Shown: positions 26,701-34,671, numbered from the stretch's first letter. The stretch is 64,000 nucleotides of DNA from Mesorhizobium sp. WSM3859 (GCF_002295065.1 NZ_NSGG01000004.1:372001-436000); one strand, 5' to 3'. Notes: generated by a model not told the origin, from the letters alone. Numbers and translations are program-made.

Positions 26701-27611
26701 CCGGTCGTGCCGCCATTGCCGATCTGCAGCGTGCCTTGCGAGATCGTCCAGGCTTGCGTGGCGGTGTTGTCGGCGGTCAGCGCCCAGGTGCCGGTTCCAG
26801 TTTTTTCGAGGATGTCGAAATTCTGGTATTGCCCGGCGGCACCGATCGAACCATCCAGGATCGAAAAGCCCGTCCCGCTGAGCCGAAGGAGATCCGTGGT
26901 CGCCGTCGCGTTCGCCACCACGTTGCCGAAGATCTGCGAGCCATCCTGCAGTTCCAGGCGGATGACGCCCGTCGTCGGCGTGACGCTCGAGATCCATCCG
27001 ATCGCGTTGGCCCCGGCGCCGGCGCGGATCGTGCCGCTGTTGACGACATCGATCGAGACGGTTGCGCCATTGGCCGCAATCGCGCCTCCACCGGCGCCGC
27101 CTCCTTCGATCGTGCCGGTGTTAATGATCTGACCGGCGCCAGCTCGGACCGAGATGCCGTGACCTCCGATTGAACCGGACCCACCGCGGATGGTTCCGTG
27201 ATTGGTTAAGGTCGTGGCAGCGCCAGGGCCGCCGAAATCGACGCCAGGACCTCCGTTTCCTGTGGAGCTCGTTCCGCCTTGGACGAGGCCCATATTCGTA
27301 ACCGACGCCCCGTTCCGGATTTGCAGCCCCGCTGCTGAACTGCCGCCGTCGGTACCCCTGAACGTGCCCACCAGTGTCCTGACGGCGCCGGTGCCCGTGA
27401 TCAGGACGCCGCCGTTTGCTGGGCCCGAAAGCGTGAAACCTTGCGTGTCGATCGTGATGGATTTGGTCGGCACCGGCAGTGAAGTGCTGGCTGTGGCAAA
27501 GCTGGCGGTCATCACGATCGTCGAGGTGGGATCGCCGTCTCCATTCGCCGCGGTGATGGCAGCGCGCAACTCGCTGTCATTGCTGACCATATAAGTCGCG
27601 GCCGACGCCAC
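23721..27611 (-). CDS. autotransporter with beta-helix passenger and beta-barrel domain (signal peptide out of frame)
   Basis: A 1296-residue type V secretion protein. The passenger is rich in Gly/Thr/Asn and contains autotransporter-associated repeats such as GTLTLSGTSTYTGATTV and NLNLTGTNTLSGATTIG followed by GVIAPGNS-type turns (several copies between residues 270 and 880). The last 280 residues form the barrel, from VWGRLEASHSEFEPG to FGGSVGFSMKW. The frame opens with a GTG inside what should be the signal-peptide cleavage site (ASA-ATYMV). The hydrophobic signal sequence lies just upstream in another frame (27612-27705) and would join if one G of a five-G run (27611-27615) were absent. 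Either the gene is inactivated or the base is a sequence error. Confidence 0.88.
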   Translation of the reverse strand: MASAATYMVSNDSELRAAITAANGDGDPTSTIVMTASFATASTSLPVPTKSITIDTQGFTLSGPANGGVLITGTGAVRTLVGTFRGTDGGSSAAGLQIRNGASVTNMGLVQGGTSSTGNGGPGVDFGGPGAATTLTNHGTIRGGSGSIGGHGISVRAGAGQIINTGTIEGGGAGGGAIAANGATVSIDVVNSGTIRAGAGANAIGWISSVTPTTGVIRLELQDGSQIFGNVVANATATTDLLRLSGTGFSILDGSIGAAGQYQNFDILEKTGTGTWALTADNTATQAWTISQGTLQIGNGGTTGSILGDVINNGTLAFDRSDTYTYAGLISGSGAVNQIGAGTTILTGANTYTGGTTISNGVLSVSADTNLGAAPGSLTFNGGTLQTTSAFTSSRNVALTGNGTFQTDANLGLTGTISGSGLFTKTGTGTLTLSGTSTYTGATTVDAGVLRVDGSLGNTAVSVNSSGTLSGVGTIAGLVTVDGTIAPGDSPGTLTVGSLTLNAGANLDYELGVAGTVGNGVNDLIVVNGDLTLDGTLNITDVGGFGPGVYRLMNYGGALTDNGLEFGTTPVAASDLFIQTTINGQVNLISTAGVTLGFWDGGNTGLHDNGVINGGDGVWDATNRNWTEADGAINGKWGQDFAVFAGQAGTVTVDDSAGTVGFTGMQFMTDGYVIDGDTLTTNTAATTIRTDAGVTATIASQIAGSGGLVKTDTGTLVLSGANTYSGGTTISTGTLIGQATSFGTGDILDNAALVFDQPADATFSGVISGTGTLTKIGSGNLNLTGTNTLSGATTIGAGKLSVNGSLANSAVTILNGGALGGNGTVGSTTLQTGGVIAPGNSIGQLTIQGNFTGAGGTVEIEAMLDGDASSTDKLIITGNTSGTANIKVIGLGGGGAQTVDGIKIVDVGGVSTGTFNLQGDYVFQGDQAVVAGAYAYRLYQNGVSTPADGDWYLRSALINPVDPGGPTSPLYSPAVPVYEAYAGVLQSFTQLGTLQQRIGNRSWGGEAQSAAGDGIQGGNPVWGRLEASHSEFEPGTSTTGTDYDADLWRLQAGLDMLLSETASGMLVGGLTVHYGTVKSDVSSSFGTGSIDATGYGFGGTLTWYGKNGFYVDTQAELTWFDSDLSSATLGKKLADGNNGFGYGLGIEAGRKIALAGNWSLTPQAQLSYASVDFDTFTDPYGALVSNGSSDSLIGRLGLSTDYESEWKGSAGESSRSHVYGIANLYYDFLDGTDVDVSGTRLTSKPQQLWGGLGVGGSLSWADDRYSVHGELLARTSLEDFGDSHAFGGSVGFSMKW

Positions 27612-27705
27612 CCCCTGGAAGCAGGCAGGCGATCGCCGCGCCGCTCACACCGGCAAGGAGCATTCCGTCCCGAATGCGCCGAAGCGCGCCGCCGCTCGTC
27701 TTCAT
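27612..27705 (-). pseudogene. out-of-frame signal peptide of the autotransporter
   Basis: An ATG at 27705 opens MKTSGGALRRIRDG followed by the hydrophobic MLLAGVSGAAIACLLPG, a classic signal peptide. Its frame runs into a stop soon after. Removing one G from the five-G run (plus-strand C at 27611-27615) gives LLPGVASAATYMV, which has a textbook ASA cleavage site and continues into the passenger. It is annotated as the broken 5' end of the gene. Confidence 0.72.
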
Positions 27706-28112
27706 TGGTCTGCCCGCACGTAAATCCGTTGCCAGCCACGCCGGATCGCCCGCACGGCGCACCGACCAAATCGCCGAGAGGTTAACTTGGCGTTTGATTC
27801 CTGTCGCGAAGTTGAATTGTCGATTATTGATTTATCGAGCACCGTTACTTAAAGGCAACATTAGCTATCTGGAATATGAGAAGTATAAATATAAGCTTTG
27901 ACTTGAGTAATGACTAGAGCGGAGGGCGGACGACGCTTGCGAGGCGCTCGATCGGAACCCGGGCGGCCCGGCCCGCTTATCATGGTGACACAGGATTTGC
28001 GGGCCGGACCTTGCCCCGCGGCTTGGCCGCCAGGGCAACACGTGGTTAGCTTCGCCCTCGGTGGCTAACATTGACGATCGATAGTCCGCTCACGCGCCCG
28101 AGCCGAGGCCAA
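27706..28112. other. AT-rich intergenic region upstream of the autotransporter
   Basis: No gene is seen. Bases 27785-27910 are clearly richer in A and T than the rest of the window and probably hold the leftward autotransporter promoter. GTTAGC (about 28043) and GCTAAC (about 28064) form a 6-bp inverted repeat. No terminator with a T run was found. Confidence 0.4.
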
Positions 28113-28307
28113 TCAGGCGGAACCGCGTTCAAGCTCCGCCGACAACTCGACGGGGTCGGAAACGCCCCGTCCGAAAAGCGCCATCACCCTGAGCGCGATC
28201 CGTTCGCGCTCATCCTTGCCGGCAACGTGGTGCCTTGCGCAGTACTCGTTCAAGGCCTTTGTGAGAATGTCGAGCTCGGCGGAATCCGCCACGCCGCTTG
28301 CTGACAT
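28113..28307 (-). CDS. small hypothetical protein
   Basis: A 64-residue helical protein, MSASGVADSAELDILTKAL at the start, then YCARHHVAGKDERERIALRVMALFGRG and a short acidic end. It resembles small helical proteins widely found in Rhizobiales, but I cannot name a family. GGGAGG lies 6 bases before the ATG at 28307, which decides the start over a longer in-frame reading. The 58-residue protein gene follows upstream on the same strand after 130 bases. Confidence 0.65.
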   Translation of the reverse strand: MSASGVADSAELDILTKALNEYCARHHVAGKDERERIALRVMALFGRGVSDPVELSAELERGSA

Positions 28308-28436
28308 GCTTGCCTCCCTTGACAGGGGCGAAAGCATGATAGCCGCTTTCAAGCGTCCGCTTGCCTCTGTTCGGTACGGACGACGAATGAACGTTACGCT
28401 CGAAATGTGACCCTTACGGGTCAATTCGCCGTCCCG

Positions 28437-28613
28437 CTATTTCTTCTTCAGAAGCCGCGCCTCCCGAAGAAGCGAACTGGCGTCGATACCGATCATGTCG
28501 ACAAGGTCGCGGGCCTGGGCCTCGGTGATGCCGGTTTCCTTCATGAGGAACCGGACCCGGAATTCCTTCTCCGCCTTCAGTCGCTCGTCATGTTCTCGCT
28601 TGTCTTCGGCCAT
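28437..28613 (-). CDS. 58-residue helical protein, paralogue A
   Basis: A frame of 58 residues that starts MAEDKREHDERLKAEKEF and continues FLMKETGITEAQARDLVDMI, then GIDASSLLREARLLKKK. GGGGA precedes the ATG. A second protein of exactly 58 residues, with the same core ETGITE-Q-A-x-x-L-(V/I)-x-x-(I/L)-G-x-x-x-SSL-(L/V)-REA, is encoded on the plus strand at 30194-30370. The sequence conservation between the two copies is good evidence that both are translated. The fold is probably a short helical bundle; function is unknown. Confidence 0.75.
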   Translation of the reverse strand: MAEDKREHDERLKAEKEFRVRFLMKETGITEAQARDLVDMIGIDASSLLREARLLKKK

Positions 28614-28661
28614 GGATTGTTCCCCATGACCTGAAACCGCAAGTTGACGCGAAGGTTCCGC

Positions 28662-29972
28662 TCAGCGCGCCACGGGGCGATGCCCGTCGGGCAGGCGGGT
28701 GGCGATCAGCTTGTCGATGCGGCGGCCGTCGAGGTCGACCACCTCGAAACGCCAGCCTTGCGCGTCGACGCACTCGCCGGTCGTCGGCAGATGGTGGAGA
28801 TGGGACAGCACATAGCCGGCGACGGTCTCGTAATCGCGGTTCTCCGGCAGGTCGATGCCCAGCACCTCGGCCATCTCGTCGGCCTGCATGTAGCCCGCGA
28901 GCAGCCACGAGCCGTCGTCGCGCTTGACGGCGTTCTCCTCCTCGCCGGCCTCCAGGTCGGAGCGGAACACGCCGGTGATGGCTTCGAGGATGTCGGCCGG
29001 CGTGACGATGCCTTCGAAATGGCCGTATTCGTCATGGACCAGCGCCATCGGCACGGCCGATTCCCTGAGCTTCTGGAGCACGTCGAGCGCGTCGGCCTGG
29101 TCATGCACGATGGGTGCGGCGCGAACATGCTGGCGCGGATCCAAGACCCTGCCGGCAAGAAGGGCGGCGAGCACGTCGCGCGTCTGGATGACGCCGACCA
29201 TAGCGTCGACATTGCCGTCGCCGACTGGCAATCGCGAATGCTGCGTTTCCACCAAGAGCTTTCGGATCACCGTCTCATCGGATTGCAGGTTGAGCCAGTC
29301 GACCTCCGTGCGCGGCGTCATGACGGCGCGCACGGCGCGGTCGCCGAGCCGCATGACGCCGGCGATCATGCGGCGCTCGTCGGATTCGATGGTGCCGTGA
29401 TGCTCGGCCTCGGCGACCAGCATCTTGATCTCCTCGTCGGTGACCTTCTCTTCCGCTTCGCCGGCCTGGCCGAGCAGCCACAGAACGGCGCGGCCGGAGA
29501 GGTCGAGCAGGAAAACGAGCGGCGCCGAGACGGTGGCGAGGATCGTCATTGCCGGCGCGGCCCTGACCGCGACGCGTTCCGGGTCCTTGAGCGCGATCTG
29601 CTTCGGCACCAGCTCGCCGACGATCAGCGAGGCATAGGTGATGATGGCGACGACGATGCCGACGCCGACAGGGTCGGCGATGTTTTCGCGGATGCCGGTC
29701 GACGCCAGATATTGCGCCAGCCTTTCGCCGAGCGTCGCGCCCGAGAATGCGCCTGAGAGAACGCCGACCAGGGTGATGCCGATCTGCACCGAGGACAGGA
29801 ACTTGCCGGGATTCGAACCCAGCGCCAGCGCGCGGCCGGCGCCCCTGACGTTGCGGTCGATCATTGCCTTCAGCCGAGCCGGCCGCGACGAGACGATGGC
29901 GAGCTCCGACATTGCCAGAAGGCCGTTCACGAGGATGAGGACGGCAACGACAGCGATTTCAACGTAAAGCAT
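28662..29972 (-). CDS. CNNM/CorC family (hemolysin C-like) transporter
   Basis: A 436-residue membrane protein with an N-terminal DUF21 transmembrane domain (LYVEIAVVAVLILVNGLLAMSELAIVSS start, three more helices to about residue 170). Two CBS domains follow (MTPRTEVDWLNL and DALDVLQKLRES regions, about 215-335), then a C-terminal CorC/HlyC domain (GSWLLAGYMQADEMAEVLG to the end). Members transport Mg2+ or Co2+ or regulate ion balance. Despite the name hemolysin, lysis is not expected. No partner gene is adjacent. Confidence 0.94.
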   Translation of the reverse strand: MLYVEIAVVAVLILVNGLLAMSELAIVSSRPARLKAMIDRNVRGAGRALALGSNPGKFLSSVQIGITLVGVLSGAFSGATLGERLAQYLASTGIRENIADPVGVGIVVAIITYASLIVGELVPKQIALKDPERVAVRAAPAMTILATVSAPLVFLLDLSGRAVLWLLGQAGEAEEKVTDEEIKMLVAEAEHHGTIESDERRMIAGVMRLGDRAVRAVMTPRTEVDWLNLQSDETVIRKLLVETQHSRLPVGDGNVDAMVGVIQTRDVLAALLAGRVLDPRQHVRAAPIVHDQADALDVLQKLRESAVPMALVHDEYGHFEGIVTPADILEAITGVFRSDLEAGEEENAVKRDDGSWLLAGYMQADEMAEVLGIDLPENRDYETVAGYVLSHLHHLPTTGECVDAQGWRFEVVDLDGRRIDKLIATRLPDGHRPVAR

Positions 29973-30193
29973 GGGCGGTCAATAGCATTGCTGCAGTGCA
30001 TTCGAAAATAGCCCGCCGGTATTTTTGGCAGATGACAGCCCGGAGCAAGGCAGGTGGCATCGACCCGGTGGCGGTAAGCCACACATGGCCGAGACGGACC
30101 AAAATCAGCGACAGGGTTCTGTTAAAAATCAAAGCGATAGAGCGGAACCAATATCAAATGATATGGTTAGGATAGCTTGTTGGGGGTTGCCGA

Positions 30194-30370
30194 TTGGCGC
30201 TCGAACCCAAACGTGGCCTTATCCAGAAGCTTCTGGAAGAGACCGGCATTACCGAGACGCAGGCGCTGGAGTTGATCTCGCTGCTTGGATCGAATTGGTC
30301 GTCGCTGGTCCGGGAAGCGAAAGCCATAAGGGGCAGCCTGAAGCCGCCGATCGGGCCGCCGTCCGCGTGA
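30194..30370 (+). CDS. 58-residue helical protein, paralogue B
   Basis: Starts at a TTG (30194) 7 bases after GGGGG and reads LALEPKRGLIQKLLEETGIT, then ETQALELISLLGSNWSSLVREAKAI and a proline-rich end GSLKPPIGPPSA. It shares its central helix pattern and its exact length with paralogue A at 28437-28613, on the other strand, with the CNNM gene between them. An imperfect palindrome, AACCAATATCA-AA-TGATATGGTT, lies about 35 bases upstream of the TTG and may be a promoter or operator. Function is unknown. Confidence 0.65.
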   Translation: MALEPKRGLIQKLLEETGITETQALELISLLGSNWSSLVREAKAIRGSLKPPIGPPSA

Positions 30371-30403
30371 CAGTCCGCACTACCGCTCGGCTTCGCCGTG
30401 CCG

Positions 30404-31111
30404 TCACTCCCGCGTCTTCAACACGCCGATCACGGCCATGCCGTCGGTGAAGTAGGGATCGCCGCCGCCATTGCGCCCAGACTTCGTTGCGCCGATCCCC
30501 GGTATCTCGCTGGTGGATGTGAGCAGGCCGGCGGCCTTCAGGTCGCCGATCAGGAAGTCGCGCTCGGCGTCGATGTCGGGGCCGATATGGTGGGTGATGG
30601 CGCCCGTGTCGTGGCTGAGGCCGACGCCGCGGTCGAAGCTCGCGGCGCCCAGCCAAAGCGGGCGGCCGTCATCGCCGACCGCGTCCGTCAGCCAGAAGCG
30701 GACATGGTGACGCCGGTCGGCGCTGTCGCCGACCGGTTTTTCAAAGGCCAGGTCCTGGGCGCGACCGTCGAACAAAAGGCGGCTTACCGGCGCATCGGGG
30801 TAGGGATGGGAAAACAGGACGCTTTCACCGATGTCGATCGCGGTCCTGAGCGTTACGGCATCGGCCGTATCCCAGCCCGCGACCGCGAAGGCGTGGACCA
30901 CCTCCTTCTCGGTTCCGACAAGGCCGACATTGATCGGATCGCCGGGAATGCCCTGCGGCGTATGCGTCACCATCTCGAAGGGGCGGGTGCGGAAGCCGCG
31001 CTCCCGCCAGGTCCAGAATTCCGGCGCGGCGACATAGGCGAGCGCCAGATAGGAGGCGCAAACTGCCGCAAGCCAGATCGCCGCCCGCCGCCTCAGGCTT
31101 CGCTTACCCAC
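30404..31111 (-). CDS. LssY C-terminal domain protein
   Basis: A 235-residue protein with one N-terminal membrane segment (AAIWLAAVCASYLALAYVAA) and a domain matching LssY_C: GDPINVGLVGTEKEVVHAFAVAGW, SHPYPDAPVSRLLFDGR, FEKPVGDSADRRHHVRFW and DRGVGLSHDTGAITHHIGPD. In Legionella the domain is linked to type I secretion gene clusters, but its function is unknown, and no secretion genes are near. Likely membrane anchored with the domain outside the cytoplasm. Confidence 0.87.
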   Translation of the reverse strand: MGKRSLRRRAAIWLAAVCASYLALAYVAAPEFWTWRERGFRTRPFEMVTHTPQGIPGDPINVGLVGTEKEVVHAFAVAGWDTADAVTLRTAIDIGESVLFSHPYPDAPVSRLLFDGRAQDLAFEKPVGDSADRRHHVRFWLTDAVGDDGRPLWLGAASFDRGVGLSHDTGAITHHIGPDIDAERDFLIGDLKAAGLLTSTSEIPGIGATKSGRNGGGDPYFTDGMAVIGVLKTRE

Positions 31112-31237
31112 GACAACCCGCTCCCAAATTCTTGCGCGACTACTTTACGCTGTGTCGGCCGTTTTTGGGCAGAGGCCTGTGGACCCGATACTTTGTCGAT
31201 ATGGATGACGAAGCGGGTTGTTTTGCGATAGCCCAAA

Positions 31238-32065
31238 TCAGCGGCAGGCGCGGTAGCCGCTCTTGCGGTTCTTGATGTCGAAATGGAAATGGTTGCGGTG
31301 GTCGTAATTGTAGCCGGGGCCCAGCACCGTGGTGAAGTATTCGCAGCCGTCGGCGCGCACATTGTTGAGGAAGCCGCGGGTGCGGAAGGCGAACAGGCCG
31401 GGCTTGCGCACGTCGATGTCGTCGCCATTGTTGAGCTCGATGCTCATGACGTCGAGCGCGTTGCCCTTGCCGTGTTCGGACAACACACCTTCGCCGGCGA
31501 TGTTGCGGCAGGAATAGCTGGAGCCCTGGTGGATCGCCTTGACGCCGGAGAAATAGCGCCAGCGGGCGGCCGGCTGCAGCTCGTTCTTGGTCCAGGCGGC
31601 AAAGGTAGCGGCCATGTTGCAGGTCAGCGTCGCCGCCGGCTTCATCGCGACGCTGCCGATCGCCGAGACTTTTACGGGGAAATCGATGCCGCACTGGCCT
31701 TCATGGATCGGCTGGACGTCCTGATAGACGACGCCCATCCGCTTCAGCTCGTTGCGGCAGTCGATCTCGCTGGCAGGCATCTGCTCGAGAGGCGACATCG
31801 GCTCATCCATGCGCGGATAGGCGGCCTGGGTCATGTAGGGGTCAGACGGAACAAGGCGCTGCATGCCGGAATATTGCGGCGCGTCGGGCTGCGGCACGGC
31901 CGCCGTCTGGCTGCCGACATCGACGGCCGGCTGCAGCGCAAAGACGTCGCCCGTCGTGCAGGCCGATATCACCGCGATGGCGCCCGCGGCCAGCCCGGCG
32001 ATCGCGATCCGCGCGCACTTGTTCCGTTGCGCCGCCAACAGCATAGCGCCAAGTCTTCGAGCCAT
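31238..32065 (-). CDS. extensin-like family lipoprotein, copy 1
   Basis: A 275-residue protein. Near the N-terminus a hydrophobic stretch ends in VISAC, a probable lipobox. The C-terminal 180 residues are the bacterial extensin-like domain: ELKRMGVVYQD, CGIDFPVKVSAIG, LTCNMAATFAAW, SYSCRNIAGEGVLSEHGKGNALDV and GPGYNYDHRNHFHFD. The last two resemble metal-binding motifs of LAS-type peptidases (H-x(n)-D and H-x-H), so a role in peptidoglycan hydrolysis is plausible. The neighbouring gene encodes the same domain. Confidence 0.88.
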   Translation of the reverse strand: MARRLGAMLLAAQRNKCARIAIAGLAAGAIAVISACTTGDVFALQPAVDVGSQTAAVPQPDAPQYSGMQRLVPSDPYMTQAAYPRMDEPMSPLEQMPASEIDCRNELKRMGVVYQDVQPIHEGQCGIDFPVKVSAIGSVAMKPAATLTCNMAATFAAWTKNELQPAARWRYFSGVKAIHQGSSYSCRNIAGEGVLSEHGKGNALDVMSIELNNGDDIDVRKPGLFAFRTRGFLNNVRADGCEYFTTVLGPGYNYDHRNHFHFDIKNRKSGYRACR

Positions 32066-32201
32066 CGAAAGCCATCCTGTCCCCGGATGGCACAAGGTTA
32101 ACCCTCAACAGTAAAGGAAAGATCAGCGCCGGCATTCATGCCTGGGGCGGAAATGCGGCGCTGTTCTTGTCGGGGCGCGACCCGAAACTTTCGAGGTCGT
32201 C

Positions 32202-33290
32202 CTATTGGCAGAAAGTGCCGCCGTGGCGGCGTGGTTCCAGGTCGAGATGGAAATGCAGCGCATGGTCGGGGTCGGCGCCCGGCCCAAGCACTGTCTTGAA
32301 GGGCCCGCAGGCAGCCTTGCGTATGGCGTCGAGGAATTTCGCATCCTTCTCCGGAGGCGCCGGGCCGACCTCGATCCTGCTCCCGTCCGACAAGGTGAAA
32401 CTGGCGATGTCGAGCGCATTGCCGAAGGCGTGTTCGGACAGTTTGCGGGTGCCGTTGCGCGGGCGGCAGACAAAGGCCGAGGCCTGGTTGACCGACTTCA
32501 AATCGGCGCCGAGTTCGGCCTTTGCCGTGGGCTGGACGACATCGGCCATGAAGCGCGCCGCTGCCTCGGCCATAGGACAATTGAGCTCGGTGCCGGGGCT
32601 GACGCTAATGGATTTGCCGAGCGTCTTCAGGATTATCGGATAGGGGATAGAGCAGCCGATTTCGGGATCGTGCTCGGCCTTGTGCTCCGCGAACTCGACG
32701 CCAAGCGCCCTTAGCCGCTCGCGACACGCGGTTTCCTCCGCCGGCATCTTGTCGGCCGGCATATCGGCCGAGCGGGGATCGGGAAGCATCTTTTCCTCGC
32801 CGGCATCGGCCGGCTTTTCCGGCGGTTGCGGCGCGGTTTCCGGCGGCTCCGGCTCCAGTTCGGCGGGCTTCTCCGGGGGTGTCGGCACGACATCCGGCGT
32901 CTCGGGCTCGGATTCCGTCCGCGGCGCGGACTGAGCGTCCTTCGAGCGCGGCGGTCGGGCGTCCCATTTCGGATGCGACTTCTCCTGGTTGAGGAAATCG
33001 TCATTGCTGTCGAGGCGGCTTTTGCCTTGCCCGGACCTATCGGCGCCGTTCTCCATGTCTTGAGGACGCGACCGTGGCGCCGGTGTCGCTTGCGGTGTTT
33101 CCGGCACCGGGGCGGCGCTTAGGCTGGCCGGCGGCAAATGTCTTTTGTGCCGATGGTGATGCTTGGCGGCTGCGGCTGGCGTTATCAGCAGGGCTGCCGC
33201 CGCCAAAGGCAACGCCAATCTGCACAATCCGGAAATGCTCAGCGTTGCCATCGCCCCGAAACGGCGGGCGCGTTGCGAAGTTGCCTGCAT
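32202..33290 (-). CDS. extensin-like family protein, copy 2, with proline-rich linker
   Basis: A 362-residue protein with a signal peptide (LALPLAAAALLITPAAAA), a histidine-rich patch (KHHHRHKRH), a proline- and glutamate-rich linker of about 120 residues (PEKPAELEPEPPETAPQP and similar), and a C-terminal extensin-like domain: LRALGVEFAEHK, CSIPYPI, LNCPMAEAAARFM, FVCRPRNGTRKLSEHAFGNALDI and GADPDHALHFHLD. The domain is about as diverged from copy 1 as expected for an old duplication. AAGG lies 7 bases before the ATG at 33290. It probably spans the periplasm and acts on the wall; the activity is inferred. Confidence 0.88.
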   Translation of the reverse strand: MQATSQRARRFGAMATLSISGLCRLALPLAAAALLITPAAAAKHHHRHKRHLPPASLSAAPVPETPQATPAPRSRPQDMENGADRSGQGKSRLDSNDDFLNQEKSHPKWDARPPRSKDAQSAPRTESEPETPDVVPTPPEKPAELEPEPPETAPQPPEKPADAGEEKMLPDPRSADMPADKMPAEETACRERLRALGVEFAEHKAEHDPEIGCSIPYPIILKTLGKSISVSPGTELNCPMAEAAARFMADVVQPTAKAELGADLKSVNQASAFVCRPRNGTRKLSEHAFGNALDIASFTLSDGSRIEVGPAPPEKDAKFLDAIRKAACGPFKTVLGPGADPDHALHFHLDLEPRRHGGTFCQ

Positions 33291-33327
33291 CGGGGTGCCT
33301 TGCCGATCACAATCGGTTACCGGCGCG

Positions 33328-33753
33328 TTACGCGCCGATGGCTTCAAGGCCTTCCTCCAGCCAGTCTGCAAGCATAGGCAGACCAAGCAGATATTTGGCC
33401 GTCCGCTTCCGGGGACGTTCCCTGGCGGCTGCCACCGCGTCCGCCCATTCGGACGCGTCATAGTCGCCGCGCCCGATCCAGGCGAGCGCGATCAGTTCGG
33501 CCGCTTCGTCGATGTTGAGATCGTTGATCAGTTCGCGGAATTCCTCCTCGGTGAGGTCTTCAGAGGCTTCCTCGATAAGGCCGTCATGGTGATGGCTGGC
33601 ATGCGCGTCGCCGTCGAATTCGACCTCGTGCTCGGCGCCGTCGTCATAGTCCTCGTTGACGGCGGCGCTCAGCGCCTTGGCCTTGAGGATGAACAGGCGC
33701 ACCGTGTCCGGGTCGATGGAAAGCTCCCATTCTTTCTCGAGGCGCTGCTGCAC
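33328..33753 (-). CDS. DUF3775 protein
   Basis: A 141-residue acidic protein: WELSIDPDTVRLFILKAKALSA at the N-terminus, a His/Asp-rich middle (DGDAHASHHHDG), then LTEEEFRELINDLNIDEAAELIALAWIGRGDYD and GLPMLADWLEEGLEAIG. This order matches DUF3775, a family of unknown function frequent in alphaproteobacteria. It is probably cytoplasmic. It lies 37 bases upstream of the extensin-like copy 2 gene on the same strand. Confidence 0.88.
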   Translation of the reverse strand: MQQRLEKEWELSIDPDTVRLFILKAKALSAAVNEDYDDGAEHEVEFDGDAHASHHHDGLIEEASEDLTEEEFRELINDLNIDEAAELIALAWIGRGDYDASEWADAVAAARERPRKRTAKYLLGLPMLADWLEEGLEAIGA

Positions 33754-33931
33754 GGTCCTTCTCCACGTGATGCGCTTGGCCCCGATGATATCGGATTTGC
33801 AGCGCGCGTCACACCTGCAGGTAAATGCTTCTTTCCGGCCGCTGAAAATAGTTCGGCATCCGCCCGCATTTCGGGATGAAACCGCAATGAGGCGGCGTTA
33901 GTCTGCCATTGTCACGCTCACGGAGGCTTCG

Positions 33932-34468
33932 ATGCGCAGACGATTGCTTGTTCAGGTCATGGCCATTGCGGCGCTGCCGCTGTTCGTGGCACCAGCCTAT
34001 ACCGCCGGCGAAGGTGGCGGCGGCAGTGGCGGCCAGACGACCACCTGCAAGAAGGGTGAGGTCTGGGACAAGAAGAAGAAGAAATGCGTCGTGCCGCAAT
34101 ATGGCATGCTGGATGACGACAGCATCTACGAGGCCGGCCATGATCTGGCGATGGCCGGGCGCTACGACGAGGCGATCTCGGTGCTGACGCTCGCCGCCAA
34201 CAAGCAGGATCCGCGCATCCTCAACTATCTCGGCTATTCGCATCGCCATTCTGGCCGGGTCACGGTCGGCCTCGGCTATTACGAGGAAGCGTTGCGCATC
34301 GACCCCAACTATACGCTGGTGCGCGAATATCTCGGCGAAGCGCATCTGCAGATCGGCGATCTCGCCGGCGCTCAGGAACAGCTCAAGGAAATCGAAAAGC
34401 GGACCGGCACGGGCTCGCGCGAATACGGCATGCTGTCCGAACAGATCGATCATTTCCTGCGGAGCTGA
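33932..34468 (+). CDS. TPR repeat secreted protein
   Basis: A 178-residue protein with a signal peptide (LLVQVMAIAALPLFVAPAYTA), a glycine-rich stretch, a short basic Cys motif (TTCKKGEVWDKKKKKCVV), and about three tetratricopeptide units (IYEAGHDLAMAGRYDEAISVL, ILNYLGYSHRHSGRVTVGLGYYEEALRIDP, TLVREYLGEAHLQIGDLAGAQEQL). It probably mediates protein contacts in the periplasm. It ends at a good terminator (34490-34520). Confidence 0.88.
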   Translation: MRRRLLVQVMAIAALPLFVAPAYTAGEGGGGSGGQTTTCKKGEVWDKKKKKCVVPQYGMLDDDSIYEAGHDLAMAGRYDEAISVLTLAANKQDPRILNYLGYSHRHSGRVTVGLGYYEEALRIDPNYTLVREYLGEAHLQIGDLAGAQEQLKEIEKRTGTGSREYGMLSEQIDHFLRS

Positions 34469-34489
34469 ACAGGGCTTCATGCTCTTCGG

Positions 34490-34520
34490 GCCGGCTGCGA
34501 GCAATCGTAGCCGGCTTTTT
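34490..34520 (+). terminator. intrinsic terminator after the TPR gene
   Basis: GCCGGCT (34490-34496) pairs with AGCCGGC (34509-34515), loop of 12 bases, followed by TTTTT. It lies 22 bases after the TPR stop. Confidence 0.8.
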
Positions 34521-34629
34521 GTTGTTCGCCGCCAGCCGGCGTCCGCGAAAGCGGTGATCATTTCGCCGAACTTCATTTTTGCACGTGAAAATCGCGCCAA
34601 TATCGCTATATTCAGGGAAATTGTGGTGA

Positions 34630-34671
34630 AACGGTTCCGTTAGCCCGAGGCTGCCGGACCGTTTTCTTTTT
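34630..34671 (+). terminator. terminator-like hairpin in the greA leader
   Basis: AACGGTTCCG (34630-34639) pairs with CGGACCGTT (34655-34663) with one bulged T, followed by TTTCTTTTTG. It lies after the TPR terminator and about 60 bases before greA, so it is not needed to end the TPR transcript. It may end a short leader RNA starting near 34610 (a TATATTCAGG sequence lies there) and so attenuate greA. Confidence 0.6.

Noticed and set aside
27611..27615. Slipped-strand phase variation at the five-G run
   Set aside because: Five bases is short for phase variation; a fixed mutation or sequence error is more likely without population data.
29809..29825. GGGATTCGAACCC, similar to a tRNA T-arm
   Set aside because: It lies inside the CNNM transporter coding region; no cloverleaf arms surround it.
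28437..30370. Assignment of the 58-residue pair to DUF3606
   Set aside because: A loose likeness in helix pattern only; the conserved Trp and Val-Gly motifs of DUF3606 are missing.
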